Source: LMUY01 sp964235495 (GTDB lineage Bacteria; Pseudomonadota; Alphaproteobacteria; Acetobacterales; Acetobacteraceae). Taken from it: a stretch of DNA of 64,000 nt. The DNA is taken from assembly GCA_964235495.1 (NCBI GenBank), contig CAXSAX010000018.1, positions 8,434 through 72,433 of the forward strand. Reading direction: 5' to 3'. Position numbers and translations under genes: made by a program. The notes below the pieces were generated by a model. It ran no database searches. It was not told the origin of the DNA and saw only the letters and a program-made list of their open reading frames with translations. Numbering within the stretch: position 1 is the stretch's first letter; each line of letters opens with the position of its first letter. Shown here one piece after another: positions 34,029 through 42,959 of this stretch.

Positions 34029-34978
34029 GCCAGCTTCGCCAGCAACGCGTCGATCTGCTGCTCATTCCGCCATGTCAGCTCCACGCCTGCCACCATCACC
34101 TGGGATCGCCACTTGGGCGGCAGCCGGACGGCGTCCTTCGGCGTCGTGATCAGCACCGTGCCCAACGCCTCGGCTTGGCGATGCAGCCGGCGCAACTCGA
34201 ACTCACGGTATCGGTGGTGATCGGGAAAGGCCTGCTTGGCCGCGACGCCTACCCCGGCCTCGACCAAGGCGGTGAAGAACTTGGCCGGGCGGCCAATGCC
34301 GGCAAAGGCCAGCACCGTGCGCCCTGCCAAACCAGGCGCCGCCGTCCGCAGCCGTGCCGCCAGCACCGGCAGCCCCGACGGCAGTTCGGCCGTGGCGGCT
34401 GCCACGTCCTCGCCGATGAGCACTGCCGCTCCGCAGCGCGCCGCTCCGGCGGCGACCGGCTCCCGCAATGGGCCCGCCGGCAGCACGCGCGCGTTGCCGA
34501 ACCCGGCGGCGCCGTCGATCACCAGCAGGGCGAGGTCCTTGGCCAGGCCTGGGTTCTGCAGGCCGTCATCCATCACCAGCACCGTCGCCCCATCGCTGAT
34601 GGCCACGCGGGCGCTGGCGGCCCGGTCGGCCCCGACATAGGTGGGTGCCAGGGCGGCGAGCAGCAGCGCCTCGTCGCCCACGTCGTCGGCCGTGTGCCCC
34701 GCCCCGACCCGGACCGTGCCGCGGCTTCGTCCTCCGTAACCGCGGGTGAGGAATGCGACCCGCCGGCCCTGCCGCGCCAGCCGGGTTCCGAGGTCGAGCG
34801 CCAGGGTGGTCTTGCCTGTGCCGCCCACCGACACGTTGCCGCAGCAGAGCACGGGCACGCCGGCGTGCCACCCGGCCCGGGCCACCCGCCGCGCCGCCGC
34901 GCCGGCGACCAAGCTGCCGAGGGGGGCGAGCAGGCGCGGCAAAGCCCCGTCATGGTCCCAGAACGCGGGCGGGCGCAT
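34025..34978 (-). CDS. lpxK: Tetraacyldisaccharide 4'-kinase
   Basis: This 317-residue kinase begins MRPPAFWDHDG, the standard LpxK start, and carries the P-loop CGNVSVGGTGKTTLALDL and FLTRGYGG. It also has ISDGATVLVMDDGLQNPGL and a C-terminal TTPKDAVRLP. It phosphorylates the 4' position of the lipid A disaccharide. Its ATG shares a base with the waaA stop (TGATG), showing tight coupling. Confidence 0.93.
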   Translation of the reverse strand: MRPPAFWDHDGALPRLLAPLGSLVAGAAARRVARAGWHAGVPVLCCGNVSVGGTGKTTLALDLGTRLARQGRRVAFLTRGYGGRSRGTVRVGAGHTADDVGDEALLLAALAPTYVGADRAASARVAISDGATVLVMDDGLQNPGLAKDLALLVIDGAAGFGNARVLPAGPLREPVAAGAARCGAAVLIGEDVAAATAELPSGLPVLAARLRTAAPGLAGRTVLAFAGIGRPAKFFTALVEAGVGVAAKQAFPDHHRYREFELRRLHRQAEALGTVLITTPKDAVRLPPKWRSQVMVAGVELTWRNEQQIDALLAKLA

Positions 34979-36231
34979 CAGCCGGCCATGGCGAGCAGCG
35001 CGGCGGCGGCCTGCTGCGGCAGCCCCGCATCCGCGCCCGCCGCGGCCTGCGCCGCCCGTCCTGCCGCGTCCCGGCTCGCCGGGTCCCGCAGGCAGGCGTC
35101 CACCCAGGCGGCCAGCGCCGCCTCGTCCTCGACGGTGACGAGGCCGCCGGCCTGGATCAACGCCGCTGCCGCCTCCGCTTGGTTGGCCATCGCCGGGCCG
35201 GCGGCCAGCGCGCAGCCCAGCCGCGCCGGTTCCAGCGGGTTCTGCCCGCCCTCGCCGCCGAGGCTCTTGCCGATGAACACCGTGGGGAACAGGCGATACA
35301 GCAGCCCCATCTCGCCCAGCCCGTCGGCCAACCAGACCCCCGCGCCGGCTGGCGGGTCGTCGCCCGCGCCGCGCCGCGCCGCCGGCAGCTGCGTGGCCAG
35401 GGCTGGGGCGCGGTCCGGATGGCGTGGCGCCACGGCGGTCAGCAGGTTTGGGTGCGCCGGGCTGAGCCTGCGGTGAATGGCGGCGGCGATGGTTTCCTCG
35501 CCGGGATGCGTGCTGGCGGCCAGCCAGCGCGGCCGGTCGCCGAGCAGCGCTGCCAGTCTCGATAGCTCCGCCGGGTCGGCGGGCAGCGGCGGCGCGGCGA
35601 ACTTGAGGTTGCCGGGGGAGCTGACGTTGTGTGCGCCCAGTGCGCGGAACCGCGCCGCGTCCGCGTCCGACTGCGCCCATACCGCGTCGAACAGCCCGAA
35701 CACGAGCCGCGCGAACCCTGGCGCCCGGGCCCATCCGGCGGCGCTGCGAGCGGATAGCCGGCCGTTCAGCAACAGCAGCGGCACGCCCTGCCGATGGCAC
35801 GCTGTCAGCAAGTTCGGCCATAGCTCGCTTTCCAGGAACGCCGCGGCGTCGGGCCGCCAGTGCCGCACGAACCGCGCCGCCCAGCGCGGCACGTCCAGCG
35901 GCACGAAGCGGTGCAGCGCGCCGGGGCGGCGCAGGGCCAGCAGCCGGGCCGACGCGACTGTCCCCGTCGTCACCAGCACCGCCGCGCCGCCCGCCTGCAA
36001 CGCGTCCAGCACCGGCAGCAGGGACACGATTTCGCCGACGCTCGCGGCATGCAGCCAGACCAGCGTGCCGGGGGGGCGCGGCGTGCGCTCGACGCCGCGC
36101 CGCTCGGCCAGCCGGTCCGGCCACTCTTTGCCGCGGTGGACCCGGCGGCGCAGCATCCATCGCAAACCCGGCGTGGCGAGCGTGGCGGCCACCCGCCAGG
36201 CCAGCGCCAGGCCCGCTCCGGACCGGCTCAA
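34978..36231 (-). CDS. waaA: Kdo transferase
   Basis: This 417-residue GT30 glycosyltransferase has a membrane-anchor start and the motifs WPDRLAERRG and WLHAASVGEIVSLLPVL (catalytic glutamate). VTTGTVASARL, ESELWPNLL, STHPGEE and SLGGEGGQNPLEPA complete the pattern. It transfers Kdo from CMP-Kdo to lipid A. The start is TTG 36231 within a TTGA overlap with the DUF374 stop. Confidence 0.92.
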   Translation of the reverse strand: MSRSGAGLALAWRVAATLATPGLRWMLRRRVHRGKEWPDRLAERRGVERTPRPPGTLVWLHAASVGEIVSLLPVLDALQAGGAAVLVTTGTVASARLLALRRPGALHRFVPLDVPRWAARFVRHWRPDAAAFLESELWPNLLTACHRQGVPLLLLNGRLSARSAAGWARAPGFARLVFGLFDAVWAQSDADAARFRALGAHNVSSPGNLKFAAPPLPADPAELSRLAALLGDRPRWLAASTHPGEETIAAAIHRRLSPAHPNLLTAVAPRHPDRAPALATQLPAARRGAGDDPPAGAGVWLADGLGEMGLLYRLFPTVFIGKSLGGEGGQNPLEPARLGCALAAGPAMANQAEAAAALIQAGGLVTVEDEAALAAWVDACLRDPASRDAAGRAAQAAAGADAGLPQQAAAALLAMAG

Positions 36232-36926
36232 CCCGGGCACAGCGAGTCCGCCCGGTTCGCTGCATCGTCCAAAGCGGCCTCGATGGCCGGCAATGCGCCC
36301 TCCCAGGCAACCCGCGGCACGGTGATGGGTGCGCCACAGACAATGACGCCGCGCCCGAACGGCAGTGGCACGACCATGCGGTCCCAGGTCGGCAGCACCC
36401 GGCGCCGGCTGGTCTGCGCGCCGACCGGTAAAATCGGTGCGCCGGACAGCCCGGCCAGCTGCGCCGCCCCCGCCGCCGCCCGCCGCCGCGGCCCGCGCGG
36501 GCCATCGGGCGTGATCAGCACGTGCTCGCCGGCCTGCAGCTGAGCAAGCAGCACCCGGATGCTGGCCACCCCGCCCTTCTCCGACACATCCCGCGCCGAG
36601 CCATCCTTGGAGGACGACCCGTGCACCACCTTGACCCCGAACCGCTGCACGACAATGCCGATGAACCGCCCGTCCCGGTGCTTGCTGACCAGCACCCGCG
36701 GCGTGCCCTGGGCGCCCCGGCGCTGCATGGCGAACCAAAGCGCCGGCACGAGCGGCAGCTGCTCGTGCCAGAAAGCGGCGATCGCCGGGCGCCCGGCGAT
36801 CTGCTCCAGCACATGCTCCTCGCCCACCAGCCGCCAGCGCGTAGTGCGCAGCGCAAGGTCGAGGTAGCGGCCGACGATCCGGGCGGTCACCGCCTGCACG
36901 GCAGCGCTCCGCAGCAGCCTCTTCAA
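36228..36926 (-). CDS. DUF374 lysophospholipid acyltransferase-like protein
   Basis: This 232-residue protein has the DUF374 pattern: AAFWHEQLPLVPALW, VLVSKHRDGRFIG, VHGSSSKDG and ITPDGPRGPRRRAA. These proteins are PlsC-like acyltransferases often encoded beside waaA and lpxK and probably act on lipid A or a related lipid. The substrate is not established. It precedes waaA by a TTGA overlap. Confidence 0.88.
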   Translation of the reverse strand: MKRLLRSAAVQAVTARIVGRYLDLALRTTRWRLVGEEHVLEQIAGRPAIAAFWHEQLPLVPALWFAMQRRGAQGTPRVLVSKHRDGRFIGIVVQRFGVKVVHGSSSKDGSARDVSEKGGVASIRVLLAQLQAGEHVLITPDGPRGPRRRAAAGAAQLAGLSGAPILPVGAQTSRRRVLPTWDRMVVPLPFGRGVIVCGAPITVPRVAWEGALPAIEAALDDAANRADSLCPG

Positions 36927-36951
36927 CGGTGCTGTCCGCCCATCGGCGGCG

Positions 36952-37701
36952 CTAGGTCCGCTTGATCGCCAACGGCCCCGGGGACTGGCAGGTCGGCATC
37001 ATCTCGATCCGGTTAATGTTGACGTGGGCCGGCAGCCCTACCAGCCAGCCCACGGTCTCCGCAATGTCCTCGGCCGTCAGCGGCGTAGTGCCTTTGTAGA
37101 TGCCGGCCGCCTTCTCCGCATCACCGCCGAAGCGCACCGTGCTGAACTCCGTGCCGCCGCACAGGCCGGGCTCGATGTTCGTCACCCGCACGTTGGTCCC
37201 GACCAGGTCCGCCTTCAGGTTCAGCATGAACTGCGCCACGAACGCCTTGGTGCCGCCGTACACGTGGCCGCCCGGATAGGGGTAGTCGCCGGCCACGCTG
37301 CCGAGGCTGATGACGTAGCCTGCGTCCCGCTCCACCATGCCGGGCAGCAGGGCGCGGGTGGTCTCCACCAGACCGGTCACGTTGGTGGCGATCATGGTTT
37401 GCCAGTCGGACAGGCTGGCGCGCCACGCCGGGTCCAGCCCGAGGGCGAGGCCGGCGTTGTTGACCAGCACGTCCACTTCGCGCCACCCCTCCGGCAGGCT
37501 ACCGGGCAGGGCGGCGACAGCGGCGGAGTTGGTCACATCGAGGGTGAACGGCAGCACGGCGCCGCCGAGTTCGCCGGCCAGGGCGTCCAGCCGGTCCCGC
37601 CGGCGGCCGGTAGCGATGACCCGGTGGCCGTCGCGCACCAGCCGCCGGGCGATCGCCGCGCCGAACCCGGCGGTGGCGCCGGTGACGAGGGCGGTGCTCA
37701 A
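36952..37701 (-). CDS. Short-chain dehydrogenase/reductase (YdfG-like)
   Basis: This 249-residue SDR has the cofactor motif TGATAGFG (7-14), NNAGLAL, SLGSVAG with the catalytic serine and YGGTK carrying the Tyr-Lys pair. The C-terminal NINRIEMMPTCQS is like YdfG serine/3-hydroxy acid dehydrogenases that use NADP. No ATG is placed well; TTG 37701 overlaps the stop of an upstream 20-codon ORF. It is followed by DUF374 after 25 bases. Confidence 0.88.
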   Translation of the reverse strand: MSTALVTGATAGFGAAIARRLVRDGHRVIATGRRRDRLDALAGELGGAVLPFTLDVTNSAAVAALPGSLPEGWREVDVLVNNAGLALGLDPAWRASLSDWQTMIATNVTGLVETTRALLPGMVERDAGYVISLGSVAGDYPYPGGHVYGGTKAFVAQFMLNLKADLVGTNVRVTNIEPGLCGGTEFSTVRFGGDAEKAAGIYKGTTPLTAEDIAETVGWLVGLPAHVNINRIEMMPTCQSPGPLAIKRT

Positions 37702-37760
37702 AGGACGCCCAACCCGGCTTTGGCGGTGTCGTCCGGCAGGGGCGTGTTTTCGAGTTCCAT
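37698..37760 (-). CDS. Possible 20-residue leader peptide ORF
   Basis: ATG 37760 opens a 20-codon frame (MELENTPLPDDTAKAGLGVL) that ends in a TGA overlapping the TTG start of the SDR gene as TTGA. It lies 18 bases after the EEP phosphatase stop. It could couple translation of the weak TTG start. No homologue is recognised and it could be chance. Confidence 0.35.
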   Translation of the reverse strand: MELENTPLPDDTAKAGLGVL

Positions 37761-37778
37761 GCGCTGGGTTTAACGCGA

Positions 37779-38633
37779 TCAGCCCGGCAGATGGAAGCGG
37801 GCGGAGACCGGGCAGTGGTCGGACAGGTGCTCCTTGCGGTCCGCGCCCTCGCGATAGACCAGCACCCGCAGCGAGCCCGGGTCGAGCCAGAAGCGGGCCG
37901 CGCCGCCGGCCAGGATGTGATCGATGAAGCGTCCGCCGCCCCAGCATGGGCTGTCGTGGCCCTCATCCGCCAAGGCCAGCGGGGCATCGGCCCGCAGGGC
38001 CGCCAGCATGTCGTCCTCCGGCCCCATCCAGCGGTTGAAGTCGCCCAGCATGACAAAGGGCACGTCCTCGCGGCGGCGCTGCGCAACCCAGCCCTGCAGC
38101 ACGGGAAGCTGGCTGCGCAGGGTGGCGCATTGCGGGCGGCTGCTGGTGTCCAGGTTGTCACGCTGGCATCCGGTCTTGAGATGGACGGCGAGCAGTCGCA
38201 GCGGGCCGGAAGGCAGGTCGAGCGTGAGGTCCAGCCCGCTGCGGAGGTGGTGGCGGGCCTCCGGGTAGAGGTCGAGGCCGGTTAGGTCCGGGTTGCGGTG
38301 CACGGCGATGCCGCGGCGCACGGCGATGCCGACGCGCTGCACCACGTCATCGTCGGTGAAATACAGCGCGTAGCGGTCGGGCGGGAATAGCACGGAGGCC
38401 GCTGCCGGGCCGTCCACTTCCTCCATCGCCACCACGTCCGCACCGAGCTGGGCGGCGTATCGCTTGAGCACGGCGAAGTCGGCGGCGGTCTTGGGCACCA
38501 CGTCCGCGGGCAGCGCCGGGTCACCCGGGGGGCGGGTGGTGAGCCATTCCAGGTTCCAGGTGGTGACCTTGAGGTCTCCGGCGATGGCAGCGCTTGGCAG
38601 CAGGGCCAGGAGCGCCAGCAGCCAGCGCCTCAT
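37779..38633 (-). CDS. Exported endonuclease/exonuclease/phosphatase-family protein
   Basis: This 284-residue protein has a signal peptide (MRRWLLALLALLPSAAIA). The EEP fold follows: TTWNLEWL, VVAMEEVDG (metal Glu), AVHLKTGC, VMLGDFNRW and LSDHCPVSARF with the catalytic Asp-His. It would act in the periplasm on a phosphodiester or nucleic acid. ATG 38633 overlaps the DUF2075 stop as ATGA and lies just before the signal peptide. Confidence 0.88.
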   Translation of the reverse strand: MRRWLLALLALLPSAAIAGDLKVTTWNLEWLTTRPPGDPALPADVVPKTAADFAVLKRYAAQLGADVVAMEEVDGPAAASVLFPPDRYALYFTDDDVVQRVGIAVRRGIAVHRNPDLTGLDLYPEARHHLRSGLDLTLDLPSGPLRLLAVHLKTGCQRDNLDTSSRPQCATLRSQLPVLQGWVAQRRREDVPFVMLGDFNRWMGPEDDMLAALRADAPLALADEGHDSPCWGGGRFIDHILAGGAARFWLDPGSLRVLVYREGADRKEHLSDHCPVSARFHLPG

Positions 38634-40381
38634 TCGCCCATCCGGTGGGCGCCGCACGCCAACAGGTAATCCGCCACTGCATCCATCGCCGCTGGCTCCC
38701 GAGACGGGTCCCGCGCGTCGCCCGGCGGAACCCAGATGACCGTCTCATAGCGCGCCCGGGTCAGCAGCACGCGATAGGCGTTCAGCTTGTTCTGCAATTT
38801 TTCCGCCGTACGCGGCCGGGTCCAGGCGGTGCCGCGGAAGGCGCGGGCCTGCCAGGCGGCGCCGTGGCGCACTAGGTCGCCATCCCAGCACAGTCCCGCG
38901 GCGTCCAGCTCCAGGCCCTGGGCGAAGAACTCAGTGGCCGCCACCTCCAGCGCGTTCGAGGCGCGCACGTCCGGGAAGCGGTCGAGGAACCAGCGGGCGA
39001 CGGCGGCGGGGTCGTCGTGCGGCAGGGTGCTGCCCAGGCCCTCCGCCCGCAGCCGCCGCGCGCCGGAGGAGCAGAGCAGCCCCGCCCGGCGGCTGCCGCG
39101 GCAGGCCCGGCGCAGGCGGGCGCGCATCACGCCCAAGTCCCGTGTGACGCTGAACGGCACGCCGGCGTCGGCCAGGGCGCGGGCACGGGGGGCGTCGTTG
39201 GCCAGCACAGCGTCCACCCAGGCGGTGGCGGCGGCGCAGCGCAGGGAGCGGACTGGCACGTGCAGGTGGAACGCCGGTTCGGGCCTGAGACCGGGCAGGG
39301 CGGGCAGGCGGTGGCGGGGCAGGCCGTCCGCCGCGCGGGGGGCGGCCAGCACGCGCCAGGCGGGGCGATGGCGCAGCGCCTCGCCCCATTCGGCTAGCCC
39401 GCCCTCGCCGTCGTGGATTTCCTGCCCCGTGCCGATCAGGCAGAGCACGGCGGGGCCGTCCGCGCGCCGGACCATGATGTCCAGCAGCAGCGCCGGCTCG
39501 CTGCGGTCGAGCGGGTGGGTGCGCGTGGCAGTCTTGGCGATGGCGTGGCCAGTGGACCAGCAGCGCTGCGCCTCGTCGATCACCACCACGCGTTCCGAGG
39601 GGACGCCGCCCTGGGCGTAGCAGTCCCGGAAGGCGGGCAGGGCCTGGATCACGCCTTCCATGCGCTGCCGCGCCGCCCGGGGTGAGCCGCCGGCGTCCCG
39701 CGCCAGCGCCTCGCGCAGCACGTGGACCAGGCTCGGGTTGCCGGTGAGGAACGCGGCCTCGCCGGCGAACGCGGTGTCCAGGCCGCACAGTGTCTTGCCC
39801 GCGCCGGGGATGCCGGTGATGAACAGGATGGTCGGTTGCCGCTCCGCCGCCGCCTGCGCCACGGCGCGGGTGATCGCCGTGCGGGTGGCGCCGAGGTTGT
39901 CCGCCGCGGCGTGGGCGGTGCGGATGTCTGCCACGCCGTGCCGGGCATAGAGCATCCGCGCTGCCTCAATCAGCGACGGGATAGGGCGATAGGGCGCCTG
40001 CTGCCACGCCGCCGGGTCCAGCGCCGGGCCGAACGGGGTGGCGGTGGCGATCTCCTGCAGCCGCGCCTCCAGCGTGGCGGCACTGGCTTCCATGACGGGC
40101 GTGACGCCCGGCAACATCAGCGGGCGGGCGGCGCTGTCCCGAGAGGCGTCCAGGGTGATGAGCAGGGGGATGACCGGGTGGGCGCGGCTGCCATGGTGGA
40201 AGTCGTGCAGGTCGAGCGCCGCGTCCTCCGCCGCCTCGCGGTCCCGGCCAGTGTGGCGGCGGCCGGAACGCACGGTGCAAGCGACGATGGCGCCGCGGGT
40301 GAGGATGACGGCGTCGATGCGGCGGCGCAGGCGGGGGAGGCGCCAGTCGAGGTGGATGGTCCAGGGGCCGGAGGGGAACAT
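38630..40381 (-). CDS. DUF2075 ATPase, possibly N-terminally shortened
   Basis: This 583-residue P-loop protein has an N-terminal nuclease-like segment (WTIHLDWRLPRLRRRIDAVIL). Walker A is ITGIPGAGKTLCGLD, Walker B VVVIDEAQRCW, and a C-terminal helicase-like part reads LNAYRVLLTRARYETVIWVP. DUF2075 proteins are predicted nucleic-acid ATPases. Homologues usually have about 60-80 more N-terminal residues, and the sequence before ATG 40381 is AT-rich and unlike them. Truncation at a decayed junction is therefore possible. It is coupled to the EEP gene. Confidence 0.8.
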   Translation of the reverse strand: MFPSGPWTIHLDWRLPRLRRRIDAVILTRGAIVACTVRSGRRHTGRDREAAEDAALDLHDFHHGSRAHPVIPLLITLDASRDSAARPLMLPGVTPVMEASAATLEARLQEIATATPFGPALDPAAWQQAPYRPIPSLIEAARMLYARHGVADIRTAHAAADNLGATRTAITRAVAQAAAERQPTILFITGIPGAGKTLCGLDTAFAGEAAFLTGNPSLVHVLREALARDAGGSPRAARQRMEGVIQALPAFRDCYAQGGVPSERVVVIDEAQRCWSTGHAIAKTATRTHPLDRSEPALLLDIMVRRADGPAVLCLIGTGQEIHDGEGGLAEWGEALRHRPAWRVLAAPRAADGLPRHRLPALPGLRPEPAFHLHVPVRSLRCAAATAWVDAVLANDAPRARALADAGVPFSVTRDLGVMRARLRRACRGSRRAGLLCSSGARRLRAEGLGSTLPHDDPAAVARWFLDRFPDVRASNALEVAATEFFAQGLELDAAGLCWDGDLVRHGAAWQARAFRGTAWTRPRTAEKLQNKLNAYRVLLTRARYETVIWVPPGDARDPSREPAAMDAVADYLLACGAHRMGE

Positions 40382-41189
40382 GGGGAGAGGGTAGGAAAGG
40401 GAAGTTAAGGATAAAGGTTTGCTCCGGGCCGTAATATTCAGGCTTAGGTTTTCATTCGTCTCAACAGCGCTTCTCACCTTCGCGTAAGGCCTTCTTGAAG
40501 GTGTTAATTGGCCGAAACTGTCCATGTTCTGGGTATGGAGCATCATGGATCCTTTGTGGGTGCTGGGCCGTTTCGTAGTCGTGCGGCGCTACTGATGAAC
40601 AACGAATCGCGCAAATTACGGCACAAGCGCAAACACTCTCAGGATGGATTTGGCAGATGACTTGGCATGTCACGCCAAACACTCAATGCCACTGAGACTG
40701 GACGGTATGATTTCAGTTTACATTTAGGATTTTATACATCCCGCCTTTCCTAGCTAGAGATTAAAGGTATCCTCAGTGGAGGCATGAAGAAGATCGCAGA
40801 ATATGGGGTATGGCTATAGGCTCGGATGTAAAACGAGTTCTTGTTTCTACCGAGTTAAATGCATGTGATCGATGTGGGTGCGGAAGTCGGCTTGATTACC
40901 CGCTTGCTGCCACAAGAAAATGCATTTGATCGAGACTTAAAGGGTAGGAAAGCTGTAGTTCCCTTTGGACGGAAGCCAAACGGCGGGAAGGTGATCCGGA
41001 AACACCCTCACGCATCCATATGATAAATCCGCATACTGGCAACGGCGCTGCGCGATGCGGCCATATCTTGGATCAGCCGTTTGCTGCTCCTATCGGCCAA
41101 GTTGATCACAAAAAAGCAGCACGACCCGGGAACGGGAAGACGGCAGCATTCAGGCAAGTGGCGCACGTAGTTACCTGAGAACCTTCATC
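40382..41189. other. AT-richer gap with no recognised gene
   Basis: About 800 bases of lower GC than the flanks. A 73-codon minus-strand frame at 40461-40682 has no protein-like features. Short inverted motifs around 40660 (TTGGC/GCCAA) and a near-perfect direct repeat at 40857/40918 are the only structures seen. It probably contains promoters for the DUF2075 operon and insertion debris. Confidence 0.5.
40857..40933. repeat. Direct repeat pair, 16 bp with one mismatch
   Basis: AAATGCATGTGATCGA at 40857-40872 recurs as AAATGCATTTGATCGA at 40918-40933, offset by 61 bases. It lies in a gene-free AT-rich gap. It might be a regulator site pair or a duplication scar. Confidence 0.4.
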
Positions 41190-41253
41190 AGGGGTGAAGG
41201 AGTCGTCCTGCTTTCAAAACTTGGCTCCTTCCGGGTGCAGGGCAACGCCCTGC
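41190..41253. repeat. REP-like repeat (copy 2), overlapping a CDS end
   Basis: Bases 41190-41200 and 41227-41253 match 21249-21259 and 21272-21298 in the same orientation. Bases 41214-41253 also encode the last dozen codons and the stop of the CoA-transferase gene, so the repeat supplied a new C-terminus or lies exactly at it. GAAGGAG/CTCCTTC arms could form a stem. Confidence 0.65.
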
Positions 41254-42425
41254 TGTGGCGGCATCGCCGCGGCGATCTCCGCCTCGCTCAGCCCAGCCTC
41301 GCGCAGCGCCTGCGCCGTGTGCTCGCCGTAGCCGGGCGCGCCGGTGCGGATAGATTGCGCCGTGGCGGAGAACCGCGCCGCCGGACGCCCGGCGCGGATG
41401 CGGCCAGCCGCCGGGTGGTCCAGCTCCACCACGAGGCCATTCGCCAGGACCTGTGGATGGGTGAGCGTGGCGGTGCGGGTGAGCACGGGAGCGCAAGGCA
41501 CGCCGGCGCGAGTCAGCCGGTCCAGCCACTCGGACGCGGGCCGGGTCCGCAACACCTCCTGGGTCAGCGCCAGCCGCTCGTTGATGTGCTGCTGGCGCAG
41601 GCCGGGGTTGAGGAAGCGCGGGTCGTCCAGCCAGGCTGGCTGGTCCAGCGCCTGGGTGAGCGCTGTCCACTCGCGGTCGCTCTGCACGGCGACGCTGATC
41701 GGGGCATCGGCTGTCTCGTAGATCAGGTCGGTGAAGCTGGCGGCGTCCTGCTGCGGCAGGTCGTCGCCCACGAAGGTCTGGCTGCCCATGTCGGATGCCC
41801 ACAGGAACGCCGTCACCGCCTCCAGCATGGACAGGCGGACGTGCTGGCCCTCCCCGGTGCGGCTGCGGGCGAACAGGGCGGCGGCGATGGCCTGCGCCGC
41901 CACGATGCCGGTCAGCTTGTCGGGCAGGATGGTGCGGACCAGGCGGGGGCGCTTCTCGTCGGAGCCGGCCTGTACCGTGGCCAGGCCGGACACCGCCTGC
42001 ACCAGCGGGTCGTACACCGGCTTGGCGGCATACGGCCCGGCTTCGCCGAAGCCGCTGATCGAGACGTAGATGACGGCTGGGGACACGGCGCGGATGGCGG
42101 CCTCCCCCACGCCGATGCGCTCGGCGACGCCGGGGCGGAAGTTCTGCACGAACACGTCGGCCTTAGCAGCCAGGCGCAGCAACGCGGCGCGGCCGGCCGC
42201 GGCCTTGAGGTCCAACACGACGGAGCGCTTGTTGCGGTTGTTATTGAGGAACGAGGCGGATTGGCCACCGCGGCGATTGGCGCCGGCGCGGGTGTGGTCG
42301 CCACCCCCGGGCGCCTCCACCTTGATCACGTCGGCACCCTGGTCGCCCAGCATCATGGTGGCGAGCGGACCGGAGATCATGGAAGTGAGGTCGATCACGC
42401 GAATGCCGTGCAGCGGGCCGGGCAT
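41214..42425 (-). CDS. Family III CoA-transferase (CaiB/BaiF)
   Basis: This 403-residue enzyme starts MPGPLHGIRVIDLTSMISGPLATMMLGDQGADVIKVE (abbreviated: typical class III N-terminus MPGPLHGIRVIDL). It contains SVVLDLKAAAGR, VQNFRPGVAERIG, and YVSISGFGEAGPYA. It would transfer CoA between carboxylic acids; the substrate is unknown. ATG 42425 is preceded by the YdjM-like gene 11 bases away. The last dozen residues (GVALHPEGAKF) are encoded by a REP-like repeat. Confidence 0.9.
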   Translation of the reverse strand: MPGPLHGIRVIDLTSMISGPLATMMLGDQGADVIKVEAPGGGDHTRAGANRRGGQSASFLNNNRNKRSVVLDLKAAAGRAALLRLAAKADVFVQNFRPGVAERIGVGEAAIRAVSPAVIYVSISGFGEAGPYAAKPVYDPLVQAVSGLATVQAGSDEKRPRLVRTILPDKLTGIVAAQAIAAALFARSRTGEGQHVRLSMLEAVTAFLWASDMGSQTFVGDDLPQQDAASFTDLIYETADAPISVAVQSDREWTALTQALDQPAWLDDPRFLNPGLRQQHINERLALTQEVLRTRPASEWLDRLTRAGVPCAPVLTRTATLTHPQVLANGLVVELDHPAAGRIRAGRPAARFSATAQSIRTGAPGYGEHTAQALREAGLSEAEIAAAMPPQQGVALHPEGAKF

Positions 42426-42436
42426 GGCCGTTCTCC

Positions 42437-42955
42437 TCAAGCGGTCCAGTGCAGCAGCGGCGGCAGGTGGACCATCACCCGGCCGCCGCCACGGGTGAAG
42501 CATAGCCAGGCGGTGGCGAGCATGACGCCTGCCACGATCACCGGTTCCGCTGGCGACCCGGCGCGGCACAGCGGCAGGCCCCAGTTCCCCCGCAGCGGCC
42601 AGGCCAGCCGCAGCCCGGCTGGGGTCAGCATGTCGGCCGCCAAGTGGGACAGGTAACCCACCGCCAGCCCGCACACCCAGCCGCGCCGGGTGCCGAGGTG
42701 CAGCAGCAGGGCCGCCATGCCGAACACCGCCACCAACGAGTGCGTCATCCCGCGGTGGCCGAAGATGGCGGCGAGCAGGGTGGAGACGGGACGGGAGCGT
42801 TGCCCAACCCAGGATTTCGGGTGGTCGATGTCCGGCAGCAGTGACCCGGCCATGGCCAGGCCGAGCGTCACCGGGTCCCACGGCGGAAGGTGCAGCAAGG
42901 GGGCTACGGTAATCCACGCGGCCGCCCCGATCACGACGTGCGAGCGCGCCATCAT
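42437..42955 (-). CDS. YdjM-like membrane-bound metal-dependent hydrolase
   Basis: This 172-residue membrane protein of the DUF457/YdjM family has SHVVIGAAAW at the start, SLLPDIDHPKS with metal-binding acids and histidine, GHRGMTHSLV and YLSHLAADML. Several hydrophobic helices follow. The reaction is not established. ATG codons are at 42955 and 42952. A truncated IS5-type transposase abuts its 5' end, so its native promoter may have been replaced. Confidence 0.85.
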   Translation of the reverse strand: MMARSHVVIGAAAWITVAPLLHLPPWDPVTLGLAMAGSLLPDIDHPKSWVGQRSRPVSTLLAAIFGHRGMTHSLVAVFGMAALLLHLGTRRGWVCGLAVGYLSHLAADMLTPAGLRLAWPLRGNWGLPLCRAGSPAEPVIVAGVMLATAWLCFTRGGGRVMVHLPPLLHWTA

Positions 42956-42959
42956 GCGG

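Noticed and set aside
40461..40682. A 73-codon minus-strand ORF
   Set aside because: Cys-rich, no ribosome site, no similarity by eye, and it lies in AT-rich debris.
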